A stretch of DNA of 64,000 nt from an uncultured Flavobacteriaceae bacterium. GTDB taxonomy: Bacteria; Bacteroidota; Bacteroidia; Flavobacteriales; Flavobacteriaceae. Position numbers and translations under genes: made by a program. The stretch lies in contig CANNBV010000002.1 in NCBI GenBank assembly GCA_947502975.1, positions 558,001 through 622,000 of the forward strand, read 5' to 3'. How positions within the stretch are numbered: the stretch's first letter is position 1; each line of letters starts with the position of its first letter. Shown one piece after another: positions 25,476 through 35,277 of the stretch. The notes beneath the pieces were generated by a model. The model was given only the letters and a program-made list of their open reading frames with translations. It made no database searches and was not told the origin of the DNA.

Positions 25476-27077
25476 TTAAAATTTATTGATAAATTCTTCT
25501 AGATTGTCGTTTCTGTTGAGTCCAAGTTTTTTTCGAAGTCTATGCCTTGAGGTATGTACGCTTTCTACAGAAATTCCTAGTAGTTTTGACATGTCTTTAC
25601 TTGGAAAATTAAGTTTTACTAACGCACATATTTTTAAGTCAGTTTGCTTAAGCTGGGGGAAATTAGATTTAAGTCCTTTGTAAAAACTTTGATTTATAGT
25701 AGTAAACCTAGCTTCGAATTCAGACCAGTTACTTTGTGGTGTACCTTGGATAGATTTAAGAATACGTTTAATAACACTCACATCAACATTATCTTTTTGA
25801 TCAGATAGTCTTGTTTTAATACTTGAAATAAATTCATCTTTTTCGATAAGTCTCAAGGCAGACTCTGTCAACTCTTTATTTTTAAGTTCTAAAACTTCTT
25901 GATGCCTTTTTAAACGCTCTTTTTGACGTTCTCTTATAATTAGTTTTTCACTTTTATGCTTGTTTCTAATATTTCTTATTGACAAATAGCCGAACAAAAG
26001 AATGAAAACTATAGTTACTATTAATATAATTGATTTTAGCATCCAAACTTTGTCTTCTTGTTCCAATTGTAAAATGCGTTGCTGTTTAGCTATGTCTTCT
26101 TGCTTTTTTTGCTCAATACGATATTTGTCTTTAATTTCAAATAAGTGTTGGTTATTTTGAACACTATAAATTTTTTCATGTAAATCTTTAGCTTTTACTA
26201 GTGATTCGTTTGCTAAAAGGAAGTTCTGTTGTTCTGAATACAGTTTGTGTAATTCTTCAAATACAATAAGTTTATAATCTAAATGACTATTGTAAATACT
26301 TGAAACTTCTAAAGACTTTATAAAGTATTTTTCACTATCTGTTAAATTACCTTTTAATCTATAAGTTTTTCCTAAAAGCGCATAAACTATAACAAGATAT
26401 GAGGGGTTATTTTTTTTAAAATATTCTAATGAGCTTTTTAATTTTTGAAGCCCCGTATCATAATCTCCTTTTAGAGTTAATAGGTATCCTGATTCGGATT
26501 TGGAATAAAAATCTATTTCAATCGAAGGGTTTATTTCTCTAACATAATTTATGCTATCTAGATATTTAGAGGCAATTTCATTGTTTTCATTCACCCTGTG
26601 AAATGATGCAAATGAAAAATAACTTTGAATTAAAAACCCATTATTTAACTTTTTTGAAGCCATCAATTTTTTTCTGATGGATAAAGAATGCTCAAAATAT
26701 TTTAAAGCCTCATCATTTCTTTTGTAAAAAGTATATAGCCATCCAAGTCCAAGATAGATATTTGCTTTAGATATGGAATCCTTTGATTTATCTGCTAATA
26801 AGAGAGCTTCCCAATAGCCATCATATGACTTTTCATAATTTATTTGATGAGCATACAAATCAGAAAGAGACGTTAAAAATTCAATAGCTTTTAATGTGTC
26901 CTTTTGTTGAAGTCTTAATTTATATCCTTTGTTTAAATAAAATATTGCACTATCCTGATTTTTAAATTTCAATGAATTTGCCTTAGTAAGTAAACTGTCC
27001 TTTGTGAAATTAGTTTGCGAAATACAGATATTAAAAAAGAGTAAGGAAGAACAGTATATAAAGTATATTAGTTTCAT
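25476..27077 (-). CDS. TPR-domain membrane regulator with C-terminal LuxR-type HTH
   Basis: From the Met at 27077 the protein has 533 residues. That start gives a clear signal peptide (MKLIYFIYCSSLLFFNICIS); the upstream Met at 27131 would not. TPR repeats fill about 35-320, a coiled segment and one transmembrane helix follow (MLKSIILIVTIVFILLFGYL, about 348-367), then a coiled coil. A LuxR-like HTH is at the C-terminus (DLKICALVKLNFPSKDMSKLLGISVESVHTSRHRLRKKLG, cited here in two parts: DLKICALVKLNFPSKDMSKL and GISVESVHTSRHRLRKK). The layout resembles Bacteroidetes periplasm-sensing regulators. It lies upstream of susC and divergent from GH86, so it is the likely local activator. Confidence 0.82.
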   Translation of the reverse strand: MKLIYFIYCSSLLFFNICISQTNFTKDSLLTKANSLKFKNQDSAIFYLNKGYKLRLQQKDTLKAIEFLTSLSDLYAHQINYEKSYDGYWEALLLADKSKDSISKANIYLGLGWLYTFYKRNDEALKYFEHSLSIRKKLMASKKLNNGFLIQSYFSFASFHRVNENNEIASKYLDSINYVREINPSIEIDFYSKSESGYLLTLKGDYDTGLQKLKSSLEYFKKNNPSYLVIVYALLGKTYRLKGNLTDSEKYFIKSLEVSSIYNSHLDYKLIVFEELHKLYSEQQNFLLANESLVKAKDLHEKIYSVQNNQHLFEIKDKYRIEQKKQEDIAKQQRILQLEQEDKVWMLKSIILIVTIVFILLFGYLSIRNIRNKHKSEKLIIRERQKERLKRHQEVLELKNKELTESALRLIEKDEFISSIKTRLSDQKDNVDVSVIKRILKSIQGTPQSNWSEFEARFTTINQSFYKGLKSNFPQLKQTDLKICALVKLNFPSKDMSKLLGISVESVHTSRHRLRKKLGLNRNDNLEEFINKF

Positions 27078-27308
27078 TAATGTCAAGTTAGTTAGTATAG
27101 TTAATTTGCAATTTACTAAAAAAAAAATCATAATTATAACTGTACAATTTGTGATTTTTAAAATATGATTATGTTGTATTTATTGAATCCAGTAGTAGTT
27201 TATTAAATTTTTAACTATACTTATTTGGTTTTTTATGATTGTGATTTTTATAAGTTTTTATTAATAATTTTTTTATTTGTTTAGTTATTTGTGAGTTTAA
27301 AAATGACT

Positions 27309-27334
27309 AAAACTAACACTTAGTCTTTAGTTTT
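27309..27334. promoter_or_regulatory. Inverted repeat in the GH86 upstream region
   Basis: AAAACTAA (27309-27316) and TTAGTTTT (27327-27334) are perfect reverse complements 10 nt apart, 26 nt before the GH86 start codon. TAGTTTTG (27328-27335) also fits the TAnnTTTG -7 element, so a regulator bound here would touch the promoter. Confidence 0.4.
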
Positions 27335-27359
27335 GTTTTCAACTAAATAAAAGATAAGT

Positions 27360-29990
27360 ATGAAAAATAAGTTATTCATTTTCGCTTTAATTGGAGTATC
27401 TATTCTCGAAGCACAAGTAAGCGTAGATGTAAATCTAAATGTAAAGCATAGTGTTGGAGGTGTATCAGATTTTGATCGTTCAAAGTTTATTACAATTCAT
27501 GCTAACCAAACAGAAAATGAATGGGATGGTAATAATGAAATTGCTGATCTAAGAGATGATTTTTTGAATGGTTATGATGTTTATTTGGGTAGAGATACTG
27601 GAGGCATTACCTGGAACTTGAATAACATGGAGGAAGATGCCACCAGACCTGGTTTTGCCGATCCAACTAGAATAGCTTCCAAAGGTCTAAATGCTAGAAA
27701 TAATTATGCTTCAAGAACCAATTTGCATGACTTCGAAAATCGAAAAAAAAATCATGTAGTTGGCGCACAATTGCATCCATTTTGGACTGGTGAGAGTCAA
27801 CGTGCTACAAACGGAACTGGTTGGAAATTAGCTAATCCAACTGCAACAGGCGAATATATGGGGCGTTATTTTAACGAGTTTCATGGTGGAAATGGTCAGC
27901 CTGTACCAGATTGGATTGAGGTAATAAATGAACCAGCGTACGAGGCGCTAGGAGGAAAAAATAATTTCACCAATTCATTACAAGAAATTGCTGATTTCCA
28001 TGTTGAAGTTGCAGATGCTATGCGTGCTCAAAATCCAGATTTAAAAATAGGTGGTTATACTGTGGCTTTTCCAGATTTTGAAACAGGTAATTTTCAAAGA
28101 TGGACAAATAGAGATAAGCTATTTATTGATGTTGCAGGTGAGAAAATGGATTTTTGGTCATGGCATTTATACGATTTTCCAGTTTTTGGAGGTAAGAAGG
28201 ATCTAAGATCCGGTAGTAATATTGAAGCTACTTTTGATATGCACGATCAATATAGTATGATAAAATTAGGACAAAAGAAACCCTATGTGATTTCAGAGTA
28301 TGGTTCTCAAACTCACGATTTGAGAAATGAGCAATGGAGCCCTTACAGAGACTGGTTATTTATGGTAGCTCAAAATGGACAAATGATGTCTTTTATGGAA
28401 AGACCAAATGATATTGCAGTTGCTATACCATTTACTATAGTTAAAGCTGAGTGGGGGTTTAACTCTTCTACAGGTATACCTTATGTTTCAAGATTAATGC
28501 GTAAAGCTAATGAGCCCGCAAGTTATACTGGCGAATGGGTGTATACTGAACGGGTGAAATTTTATGATTTGTGGAAAAATGTAAAAGGGGTTAGAGTAGA
28601 TACAAAATCTTCAGATTTAGATATTCAGGTTGATGCATATATTGATGGAAATAAAGGCTATGTGATATTGAATAATTTAGAGTTTTCCGCAGTAAATATA
28701 AATTTAAATGTATTTGATACTCATAATGTAGCAGTTACTAATATTTTAAAACGACATTTAACGCTTTCAGGAACAGCTCCAGTAATTGAAGAGGAAAACT
28801 TTACAACTACAATTTCAAGTGTTGAATTGGGGGCAGAATCAACTATGATTTTAGAATACACTTTTGATAGTGATATTGTTATTGATGAAACATCAGATGA
28901 AGTAAAATACTTCGCAGAAGACTACCTAAAACCCATATTGGCAAATCAAGCTGTAGATTTTAATATAAATGGAGTTGTAAAACCTTCAACCTATGGTGAG
29001 GCTACTCTGAGAGTGAGTATTGGACGTGATCATGGAAGTGTTTTAAAACCTACTGTAAAAGTTAATAATGTAGATATAACTGTGCCTGACGATTGGCGTG
29101 GTTATGACCAGGCACAAAAGAATAGATTTTTTGGAACATTAGAAATCCCCGTTGCATATGATATTTTAACTGCTAACAATGTTGTTGCAGTAGAGTTCCC
29201 GGATTCTGGCGGACATATAAGTAGTGTTACGATGCAAGTTTTTAATTTTAGTTCAAATATTAGGGCAGTAAATCCTTCTGCATTAGCAGCAAGTAATTAT
29301 AAAGTACAAGGTATCGATGCTACTTGTGTGAACGAAAATAATGGTGCTATAAATATTAATACTGATGTAATCTTAGGCTATAACGCTGCTGTTACTGGTC
29401 CTGATTATAGTGATGACTTTGATTTTTCTGATACATTAAATATTGAGAATTTGCCTTCTGGAACTTATAATGTAGTATTAACTGTGCCTTCATTTCCAGA
29501 ATTCAAAATAGAGTTTACTGTAGAGATTGGAGAACCACAGCCGCTAAGTGTAACTTCTAAAGTTAATGGTTCTAAGACATCTGTAACTTTAAATCTAAGT
29601 GGAAGTGATAACTACACTATTGAACTTAATGGGAAGGAAATAAAAACGTCATCTAAAGAAATTACTCTAGAATTGAATGATGGAAGCAATAACTTAAAGG
29701 TGAAAACAGATAAAACTTGTCAAGGTGTTTACGAAGAGACTTTCTTTACAGATGCATCTTTCTTTTTATTTCCCAATCCAACTAATGATAAGCTTTCTGT
29801 CGTTGTTTCAGAAAAACTATTAAACTCTACAGCTTATGTTTACAGCGCAATAGGAACGCTTGTTAAACAACTGCCAATAAGTCAAACTCAGAATGTATTA
29901 TCAGTAAATCATCTTAATGCTGGAATTTACATTATCGTTTTTGAGAAGAATAAAGCGCAGGTAGGTTTTTCAAAATTTGTAATAAACTAA
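27360..29990 (+). CDS. GH86 beta-agarase/beta-porphyranase, secreted by T9SS
   Basis: The 876-residue protein begins with a Sec signal. Its family-specific opening is KHSVGGVSDFDRSKFITIHA (about 29-48). The GH86 catalytic pair is visible: Glu191 in VINEPAYE (acid/base) and Glu313 in VISEYGS (nucleophile). The His-Tyr segment FWSWHLYDFP (265-274) is also typical. Beta-sandwich domains follow (about 430-640) with an SprB-like repeat (about 660-720). The last 75 residues (FFLFPNPTNDKLSV to KFVIN) are a type A T9SS sorting domain. It would cut beta-1,4 bonds in agar or porphyran outside the cell; which of the two cannot be told from sequence alone. Confidence 0.85.
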   Translation: MKNKLFIFALIGVSILEAQVSVDVNLNVKHSVGGVSDFDRSKFITIHANQTENEWDGNNEIADLRDDFLNGYDVYLGRDTGGITWNLNNMEEDATRPGFADPTRIASKGLNARNNYASRTNLHDFENRKKNHVVGAQLHPFWTGESQRATNGTGWKLANPTATGEYMGRYFNEFHGGNGQPVPDWIEVINEPAYEALGGKNNFTNSLQEIADFHVEVADAMRAQNPDLKIGGYTVAFPDFETGNFQRWTNRDKLFIDVAGEKMDFWSWHLYDFPVFGGKKDLRSGSNIEATFDMHDQYSMIKLGQKKPYVISEYGSQTHDLRNEQWSPYRDWLFMVAQNGQMMSFMERPNDIAVAIPFTIVKAEWGFNSSTGIPYVSRLMRKANEPASYTGEWVYTERVKFYDLWKNVKGVRVDTKSSDLDIQVDAYIDGNKGYVILNNLEFSAVNINLNVFDTHNVAVTNILKRHLTLSGTAPVIEEENFTTTISSVELGAESTMILEYTFDSDIVIDETSDEVKYFAEDYLKPILANQAVDFNINGVVKPSTYGEATLRVSIGRDHGSVLKPTVKVNNVDITVPDDWRGYDQAQKNRFFGTLEIPVAYDILTANNVVAVEFPDSGGHISSVTMQVFNFSSNIRAVNPSALAASNYKVQGIDATCVNENNGAININTDVILGYNAAVTGPDYSDDFDFSDTLNIENLPSGTYNVVLTVPSFPEFKIEFTVEIGEPQPLSVTSKVNGSKTSVTLNLSGSDNYTIELNGKEIKTSSKEITLELNDGSNNLKVKTDKTCQGVYEETFFTDASFFLFPNPTNDKLSVVVSEKLLNSTAYVYSAIGTLVKQLPISQTQNVLSVNHLNAGIYIIVFEKNKAQVGFSKFVIN

Positions 29991-30001
29991 AAAAATTAAA
30001 A

Positions 30002-30715
30002 ATGAAGTATTTAAATAAAATAGATTATAGACTTTCAATAATTTTTGGCCTTTTAGCACTAGTGTCATGTGGAGGTGGAGGAAATTCAGGAGGAGGAGAA
30101 GAGGAAATATTTAGTCCAACAGAAGCTGTGTTGGTTTTTCCTGATAATAATGAAGAGTGTACTTCTGGTGTTGTCGTATCGAATACTCAAGCTAAAGTTA
30201 ACTTTGATTGGAATAAGTCAGATCATACAAATTCGTATACGCTTTTTGTTAAAAATTTAATTACCAATACTACTGAAGAATTTAATGCATCGAACGATAA
30301 TTTAGAAGTTACAATCAATAGAGGGACTCCATATTCTTGGTATGTAGTATCAAAATCTAATAACACAACAACTACAGCCCAAAGCGATACATGGAAGTTT
30401 TATTTAGCAGGAGAAGGTATTGAAAATTATGCGCCATTTCCTGCAGAATTAAAAAAACCGACAAATGGAGCTAGTATTTCGGCTACATCTGTAACCATTG
30501 AATGGACTGGAGGAGATGTTGATAATGATATAAAGGAGTATGATGTTTATTTAGATACAAATGCTTCTCCAACAACAAAATTGGCAACTACACCAAATGC
30601 AATATTGGAAAACCAATCTGTTGATTTAAATACTACATATTATTGGAAGGTAGTAACTTATGATGATAATGGTAATACATCTACGTCTCAAATCTACAGT
30701 TTTACAACAAATTAG
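30002..30715 (+). CDS. FN3-type surface lipoprotein, probable glycan-binding accessory
   Basis: A 237-residue lipoprotein: LALVSCGGGG lipobox (Cys22-24 region), a Gly-rich linker with acidic GGGEEEIF, then two fibronectin-III-like beta-sandwiches (about 45-135 and 140-237), each with the pattern WNKSDHTNSYTLFVKN or WTGGDVDNDIKEYDVYLD and a YSW/YYWKV strand. No catalytic residues are visible. It starts 11 bp after GH86, so it is co-expressed and probably sits on the cell surface beside the secreted enzyme system. Confidence 0.7.
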   Translation: MKYLNKIDYRLSIIFGLLALVSCGGGGNSGGGEEEIFSPTEAVLVFPDNNEECTSGVVVSNTQAKVNFDWNKSDHTNSYTLFVKNLITNTTEEFNASNDNLEVTINRGTPYSWYVVSKSNNTTTTAQSDTWKFYLAGEGIENYAPFPAELKKPTNGASISATSVTIEWTGGDVDNDIKEYDVYLDTNASPTTKLATTPNAILENQSVDLNTTYYWKVVTYDDNGNTSTSQIYSFTTN

Positions 30716-30853
30716 ACTTTTTGAATAAGAAATGTTCTAATATCAGATAAATTAAGATTAAACCAACTTATAGATAGCCAAAGAATCTTAAATTTATATG
30801 TCTTTAATTTTATTAGAAGACAAACCAATACAACAAATTGATATTACTTAAAT

Positions 30854-33403
30854 ATGAAACCAACTAAACTTTTAAATATTATAATAGGTGTATTTATCAT
30901 TAATTTTCTTTTACTGTCCTGCGAAAGTGATGTAACAAAAACAAATCAATTTTCAGATGATTTTAATTTGGCTTGGAACTTTCACCTTTCAGAAGATAGT
31001 ATTGATGTTTCATCAATTACAGATTGGTCAACAGTCAATTTGCCCCATGATTGGGCCGTTGTAAATGAATTCGATTCAACTCTAGTTAATGATGCTTTGG
31101 CTACTGGATATTTAGCAAGTAAAGGATATGGGTATTATAAAAAAGTATTCAATAAACCAGTTAAAGAGCAAGAAGTGACTTATGTGTTATTTGATGGTGT
31201 TTACAATAATAGCGAGGTTTGGATTAACGGTAAAAAGTTAGGGTTTCATCCCTATGGATATTCTCCATTTTATTTTGATATCACAGAGTATTTAAATTCA
31301 ACAGGAAAAGATAATGAACTTATTGTTAAAATTGACCATAGTAGATATGCTGATAGTAGATGGTATACAGGAGCAGGTATATACAGAAAAGTAGATTTAA
31401 TTACGGTGCATAAAATACATATTCCTATTTGGGGAACTTTTATCACCACCCCAGAAGTTACAAATGAAAAGGCTACAGTACAATTAAATATAGATTTAGA
31501 AAATGATTTAAATGAAGCATCTCCGATTAGTGTTACAACTAAAATCGTGGATAATGATGAGAATATTGTTACAGGTGTTTTTACAGAAGTCACCTTAAAA
31601 AAGAACTCAAAGGATAGGATAACCCAAACACTTGAAGTTGATAACCCTAATTTATGGGGTGTAGATAATCCTTATTTGTACAAAGCTGTTACTTCCTTAA
31701 TACAGGATGGAGAGGTTTTAGATCGTTATGAAACACCATTTGGGATAAGAAGGATAAAATTTGATGCAAATACAGGCTTTTATTTAAATGGTGAAAATAT
31801 GAAGATAAAGGGTGTTTGTTTACATCATGATGCAGGTTTAGTAGGTTCAGCTGTGCCAAAAGGTGTTTGGAAAAGACGTTTGCAAATTTTAAAAGATGGT
31901 GGCTGTAATGCGATAAGAATTTCTCATAACCCAGCATCATCTGAGTTTTTAGACTTATGTGATGAAATGGGCTTTTTAGTTCAGGATGAGTTTTTTGATG
32001 AATGGGATAACCCTAAAGATAAACGTCATAATAAGTGGGAAGAAAAAAGTACGGACTATATCACAAGAGGTTATGGAGAGCATTTTCAAAAGTGGGCAAA
32101 AAAAGATTTAGAAAATACTATACTTAGTCATCGAAACCATCCTTCTATATTTCAATGGAGTATTGGGAATGAAATTGAATGGACTTATAAAAGAAATGCA
32201 GCTACAACTGGTTTTTTTGATATGGAATGGGATGGTAATTATTTTTGGTCAGAGCCTCCGCATTCTGTAGAAAAAATTAAAGAGTTAATGGAAACCTTAC
32301 CCAGAGGAAAGTACGATATAGGCAAAACTGCTCAGAAATTAGCAGGATGGACCAAAGCATTAGATACCACGAGACCAGTTGTGGCTAATTGTATTTTACC
32401 GTCTTCTAGTCATTTATCTGGCTATGCAGATGCTCTTGATATTGTAGGGTATAGTTACAGAAGAGTTTTGTATGATTACGGACACAGAAATTATCCTGAT
32501 AAAGTTATCATGGGAACTGAGAATTTAGGACAATATCATGAATGGAAGGCTGTTGAGGAGCGCCCTCATATTTCTGGAACTTTTTTATGGACTGGTATTG
32601 ATTATATGGGAGAAATTAGAGCTCCATGGCCAGTGCGTACCCAACCATCGGGTTTATTGACTACAGCAGGTTTTAAAAGAGGATCTTATCATATGATGAA
32701 AACGCTTTGGAATGATAAACCTCATATACATATAGCGACGCAACATATTGAAAAATCTTTAAATAAGATTGATGTTAGCGGTAACATAGTAGCTAAGAAT
32801 CCAGAAAAATGGAAACATGCGCTTTGGGAATGGCAAGATGTAAATGAGCATTGGAATTACAATAAAGGAGAATTAATTTCTGTTGAAATTTATTCTAATC
32901 TAGACGAATTGGAGTTGTTTTTAAATGATAAGTCTTTAGGCAAGAAGAAACTAATCGATTTTGAAGATCACATATATAAATGGGGTGTGCCGTTTAATGA
33001 TGGAGAATTAAGAGCTGTGGGAAGTAAAGACGGTTGGGATATTGCTCAAAAAATAGTCACAGTTCGTGAGTCAAAAGCATTGAAACTTACCGCTGATACT
33101 AAAGAAATAAAAGCTAACCACTATGATGTTGTAAACATTGTAGCACAATTTACAGATGGAAAAGGAAATCCATCGATGACTGATGATAAGGAAATTAAAT
33201 TTGAAATTAAGGGGCCTGCAAAGTTATTAGGCGTTGATAATGGTTGGAAAAAAAGTGTGCAGAAGTTTCAATCTAATGTGAATACTACACACAATGGCAA
33301 AACACTTTTGATAGTTCAAGCTACTGGAGAATCTGGAGCTATCGAGGTCAAAGCTCATGTTGAAGGTATGGAAGATACTTCAGTTATTATTCAATCAAAA
33401 TAG
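30854..33403 (+). CDS. GH2 beta-galactosidase lipoprotein
   Basis: The 849-residue protein has a lipobox (LLLSCES, Cys23) and the GH2 domain order: sugar-binding jelly roll (about 35-205, with NLPHDWAV and [10 protein letters not shown]), immunoglobulin-like (about 210-310), TIM barrel (about 315-610), then C-terminal DUF4982-type and Ig-like domains. Catalytic Glu440 lies in SIGNEIEW (acid/base) and Glu556 in MGTENLGQY (nucleophile). In a galactan locus exo-beta-galactosidase activity on D-galactose ends is the natural role. It follows the FN3 lipoprotein by 138 bp and ends at a bidirectional terminator. Confidence 0.88.
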   Translation: MKPTKLLNIIIGVFIINFLLLSCESDVTKTNQFSDDFNLAWNFHLSEDSIDVSSITDWSTVNLPHDWAVVNEFDSTLVNDALATGYLASKGYGYYKKVFNKPVKEQEVTYVLFDGVYNNSEVWINGKKLGFHPYGYSPFYFDITEYLNSTGKDNELIVKIDHSRYADSRWYTGAGIYRKVDLITVHKIHIPIWGTFITTPEVTNEKATVQLNIDLENDLNEASPISVTTKIVDNDENIVTGVFTEVTLKKNSKDRITQTLEVDNPNLWGVDNPYLYKAVTSLIQDGEVLDRYETPFGIRRIKFDANTGFYLNGENMKIKGVCLHHDAGLVGSAVPKGVWKRRLQILKDGGCNAIRISHNPASSEFLDLCDEMGFLVQDEFFDEWDNPKDKRHNKWEEKSTDYITRGYGEHFQKWAKKDLENTILSHRNHPSIFQWSIGNEIEWTYKRNAATTGFFDMEWDGNYFWSEPPHSVEKIKELMETLPRGKYDIGKTAQKLAGWTKALDTTRPVVANCILPSSSHLSGYADALDIVGYSYRRVLYDYGHRNYPDKVIMGTENLGQYHEWKAVEERPHISGTFLWTGIDYMGEIRAPWPVRTQPSGLLTTAGFKRGSYHMMKTLWNDKPHIHIATQHIEKSLNKIDVSGNIVAKNPEKWKHALWEWQDVNEHWNYNKGELISVEIYSNLDELELFLNDKSLGKKKLIDFEDHIYKWGVPFNDGELRAVGSKDGWDIAQKIVTVRESKALKLTADTKEIKANHYDVVNIVAQFTDGKGNPSMTDDKEIKFEIKGPAKLLGVDNGWKKSVQKFQSNVNTTHNGKTLLIVQATGESGAIEVKAHVEGMEDTSVIIQSK

Positions 33404-33426
33404 TAAATTAGGGCCAACAATAAGAT

Positions 33427-33458
33427 AAAAAAGGAGATTCGTATGAATCTCCTTTTTT
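33427..33458. terminator. Bidirectional terminator between GH2 and sulfatase genes
   Basis: A perfect 14-bp stem (AAAAAAGGAGATTC at 33427-33440, GAATCTCCTTTTTT at 33445-33458) with a GTAT loop sits between two convergent stop codons. It has U runs in both directions. Confidence 0.9.
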
Positions 33459-33477
33459 TAACGTATAACATTGTAAT

Positions 33478-35160
33478 TTAGTCATCCCAATGTTCATCAA
33501 TTACTTTCTGAATATGTGGGAAGTTTTTATCCGTTTCATTTAAATCTTCTCTAAGTTTTATAAGTTGTGTCTTTAAATCAGTAATCACCTCTTTATATTC
33601 AGGATTGTTGTAAGCGTTATTCATTTCGTTAGGATCATTTTTTAAATCATAAAACTCCCAAGCTACAGGTGTGTCATTTGTAAAATCATTCCCCCAACTA
33701 TCCGTATTCCAAGTTGCGTCAGGATTGTCTGTGTTTACCCAATACTTTCCATAGAAAAATATGAGCTTATAATCTTTTGTTCTAATACCAAAATGTGCTG
33801 GGTTTTGATGCCTGTGCGCCAAATGCATCCAATAACGATAATATGTAGATTTTTGCCAATTTTCTGGCTCTTGTCCAGTCTCTAAAATACTTTTAAAACT
33901 TTTACCTTGCATATAGTCTGGAGTTTTTCCTCCAGCTAGTTCTATCATTGTAGGAGCAAAATCGGTATTATTGATAATGGCGTCTGTGCGAATTCCTGAT
34001 TTTAGCTCTTTAGGGTATCTCACAAAAAATGGCATGCGCATAGACTCATCGTACATCCAACGTTTATCAATATAATCGTGCTCACCTAGCATAAATCCTT
34101 GGTCTCCAGTATAAACTATAATTGTATTTTCTAATAGGTTTTCAGCTTCTAAATAATCCATCAAACGTTTTACATTATCATCAACACCCTTTACACATCT
34201 TAAATAGCGCTTTAAATATTCCTGATACACTATACTTGTATGCTTGTTGTCTTCCTCATTTGGAGTCCATTTAACATATTCATTTGGCTTTATATCTTTT
34301 GCATTTCTGTAATCTTTGTATACAGTGCTATCTCTATATAAGTTCATGGGTTGGTTTCTAATCACATTTCTATGAGACACAGAAGACCCAATAATTCTCG
34401 TTAAAGAATCATTTTTACCTCTTGTAGCTACAGAACCATTGTTCTTATTATCATATAGACTTTCTGGTTCAGGTATGAATGTGTCAGCCAAATAACTATC
34501 ATATCGCTCAGCGTTTTCAAAGTCATCATGAGGCGCCTTAAAATGATGCATTAAAAAGAAAGGCTTGCTAGTATCTCTTTTATTTTTCAACCATTCTAAA
34601 GTGATATCCATAATTTTATCAGAAGAGTGCCCTTGGGTTTTAACGGTATTTTCAGGCCAAGGTTTATCACCTCTAACTCTAAAAGTTGGATTGTGGTATT
34701 TACCCTGTACAGGTAACACCTGGTAGTAATCAAAAGCTGCAGGTTCATCATGTAAATGCCATTTCCCTACAATAGCTGTTTCATAACCCAATGCTTTCAT
34801 TTCTTTTGGCAAAAATTGCTTCTCTGGTGCAATGTTTCCTTCTAAATCTAAAACACCGTTTGTTTGTGCTCGTTGTCCAGTGATAATAGCAGCTCTACTC
34901 GGTACACAAATGGAGTTGTTTACAAAGCAATTTTCAAAAATAACACCTTCATTTGCTATCTTATCTAGAGTAGGGGTTGGGTTTAAATTCGCGAGTCTGC
35001 TCCCATAAATACCAAATGCTTGAGTAGTATGATCATCTGACATAATGTAGATGATGTTGGGTTTAGTGCTAACTTTAGCTTCAGCTTCTTTTTTACAAGA
35101 AAATGAAAATAGTAGTATCATTAAAAATGAAACCCTAAATAGTTTTAATATAATTTGCAT
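33478..35160 (-). CDS. S1-family sulfatase lipoprotein (CVPSR type)
   Basis: A 560-residue formylglycine sulfatase with a lipobox (LFSFSCKK, Cys22). Metal-site Asp residues lie in YIMSDDHT (about 38-45). Cys85 in CVPSRAAIITG is the residue converted to formylglycine, within the C-x-P-S-R signature. GKWHLHD (about 135) and GDQGFMLGEH (about 355) complete the active site. Maturation needs an anaerobic or FGE-type activator encoded elsewhere. Next to GH86 and GH2 the likely substrate is a galactose sulfate, such as L-galactose-6-sulfate of porphyran, but this is context only. It lies 117 bp downstream of the planctomycete-type operon on the same strand. Confidence 0.88.
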   Translation of the reverse strand: MQIILKLFRVSFLMILLFSFSCKKEAEAKVSTKPNIIYIMSDDHTTQAFGIYGSRLANLNPTPTLDKIANEGVIFENCFVNNSICVPSRAAIITGQRAQTNGVLDLEGNIAPEKQFLPKEMKALGYETAIVGKWHLHDEPAAFDYYQVLPVQGKYHNPTFRVRGDKPWPENTVKTQGHSSDKIMDITLEWLKNKRDTSKPFFLMHHFKAPHDDFENAERYDSYLADTFIPEPESLYDNKNNGSVATRGKNDSLTRIIGSSVSHRNVIRNQPMNLYRDSTVYKDYRNAKDIKPNEYVKWTPNEEDNKHTSIVYQEYLKRYLRCVKGVDDNVKRLMDYLEAENLLENTIIVYTGDQGFMLGEHDYIDKRWMYDESMRMPFFVRYPKELKSGIRTDAIINNTDFAPTMIELAGGKTPDYMQGKSFKSILETGQEPENWQKSTYYRYWMHLAHRHQNPAHFGIRTKDYKLIFFYGKYWVNTDNPDATWNTDSWGNDFTNDTPVAWEFYDLKNDPNEMNNAYNNPEYKEVITDLKTQLIKLREDLNETDKNFPHIQKVIDEHWDD

Positions 35161-35277
35161 GAGTTTTAATAGTCTTAAGTTGGATTGTTTTCAATGTTTA
35201 AAAGTAATGAATTATACTCCAAGAAAATATTATGGGTGGTTATTTATAGATAACAAATGATACGAATTACTCATGAT

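Noticed and set aside
31270-31593. Open frame of 107 codons on the minus strand within the GH2 gene
   Set aside because: It is fully covered by the GH2 sandwich domain and has no recognisable features.
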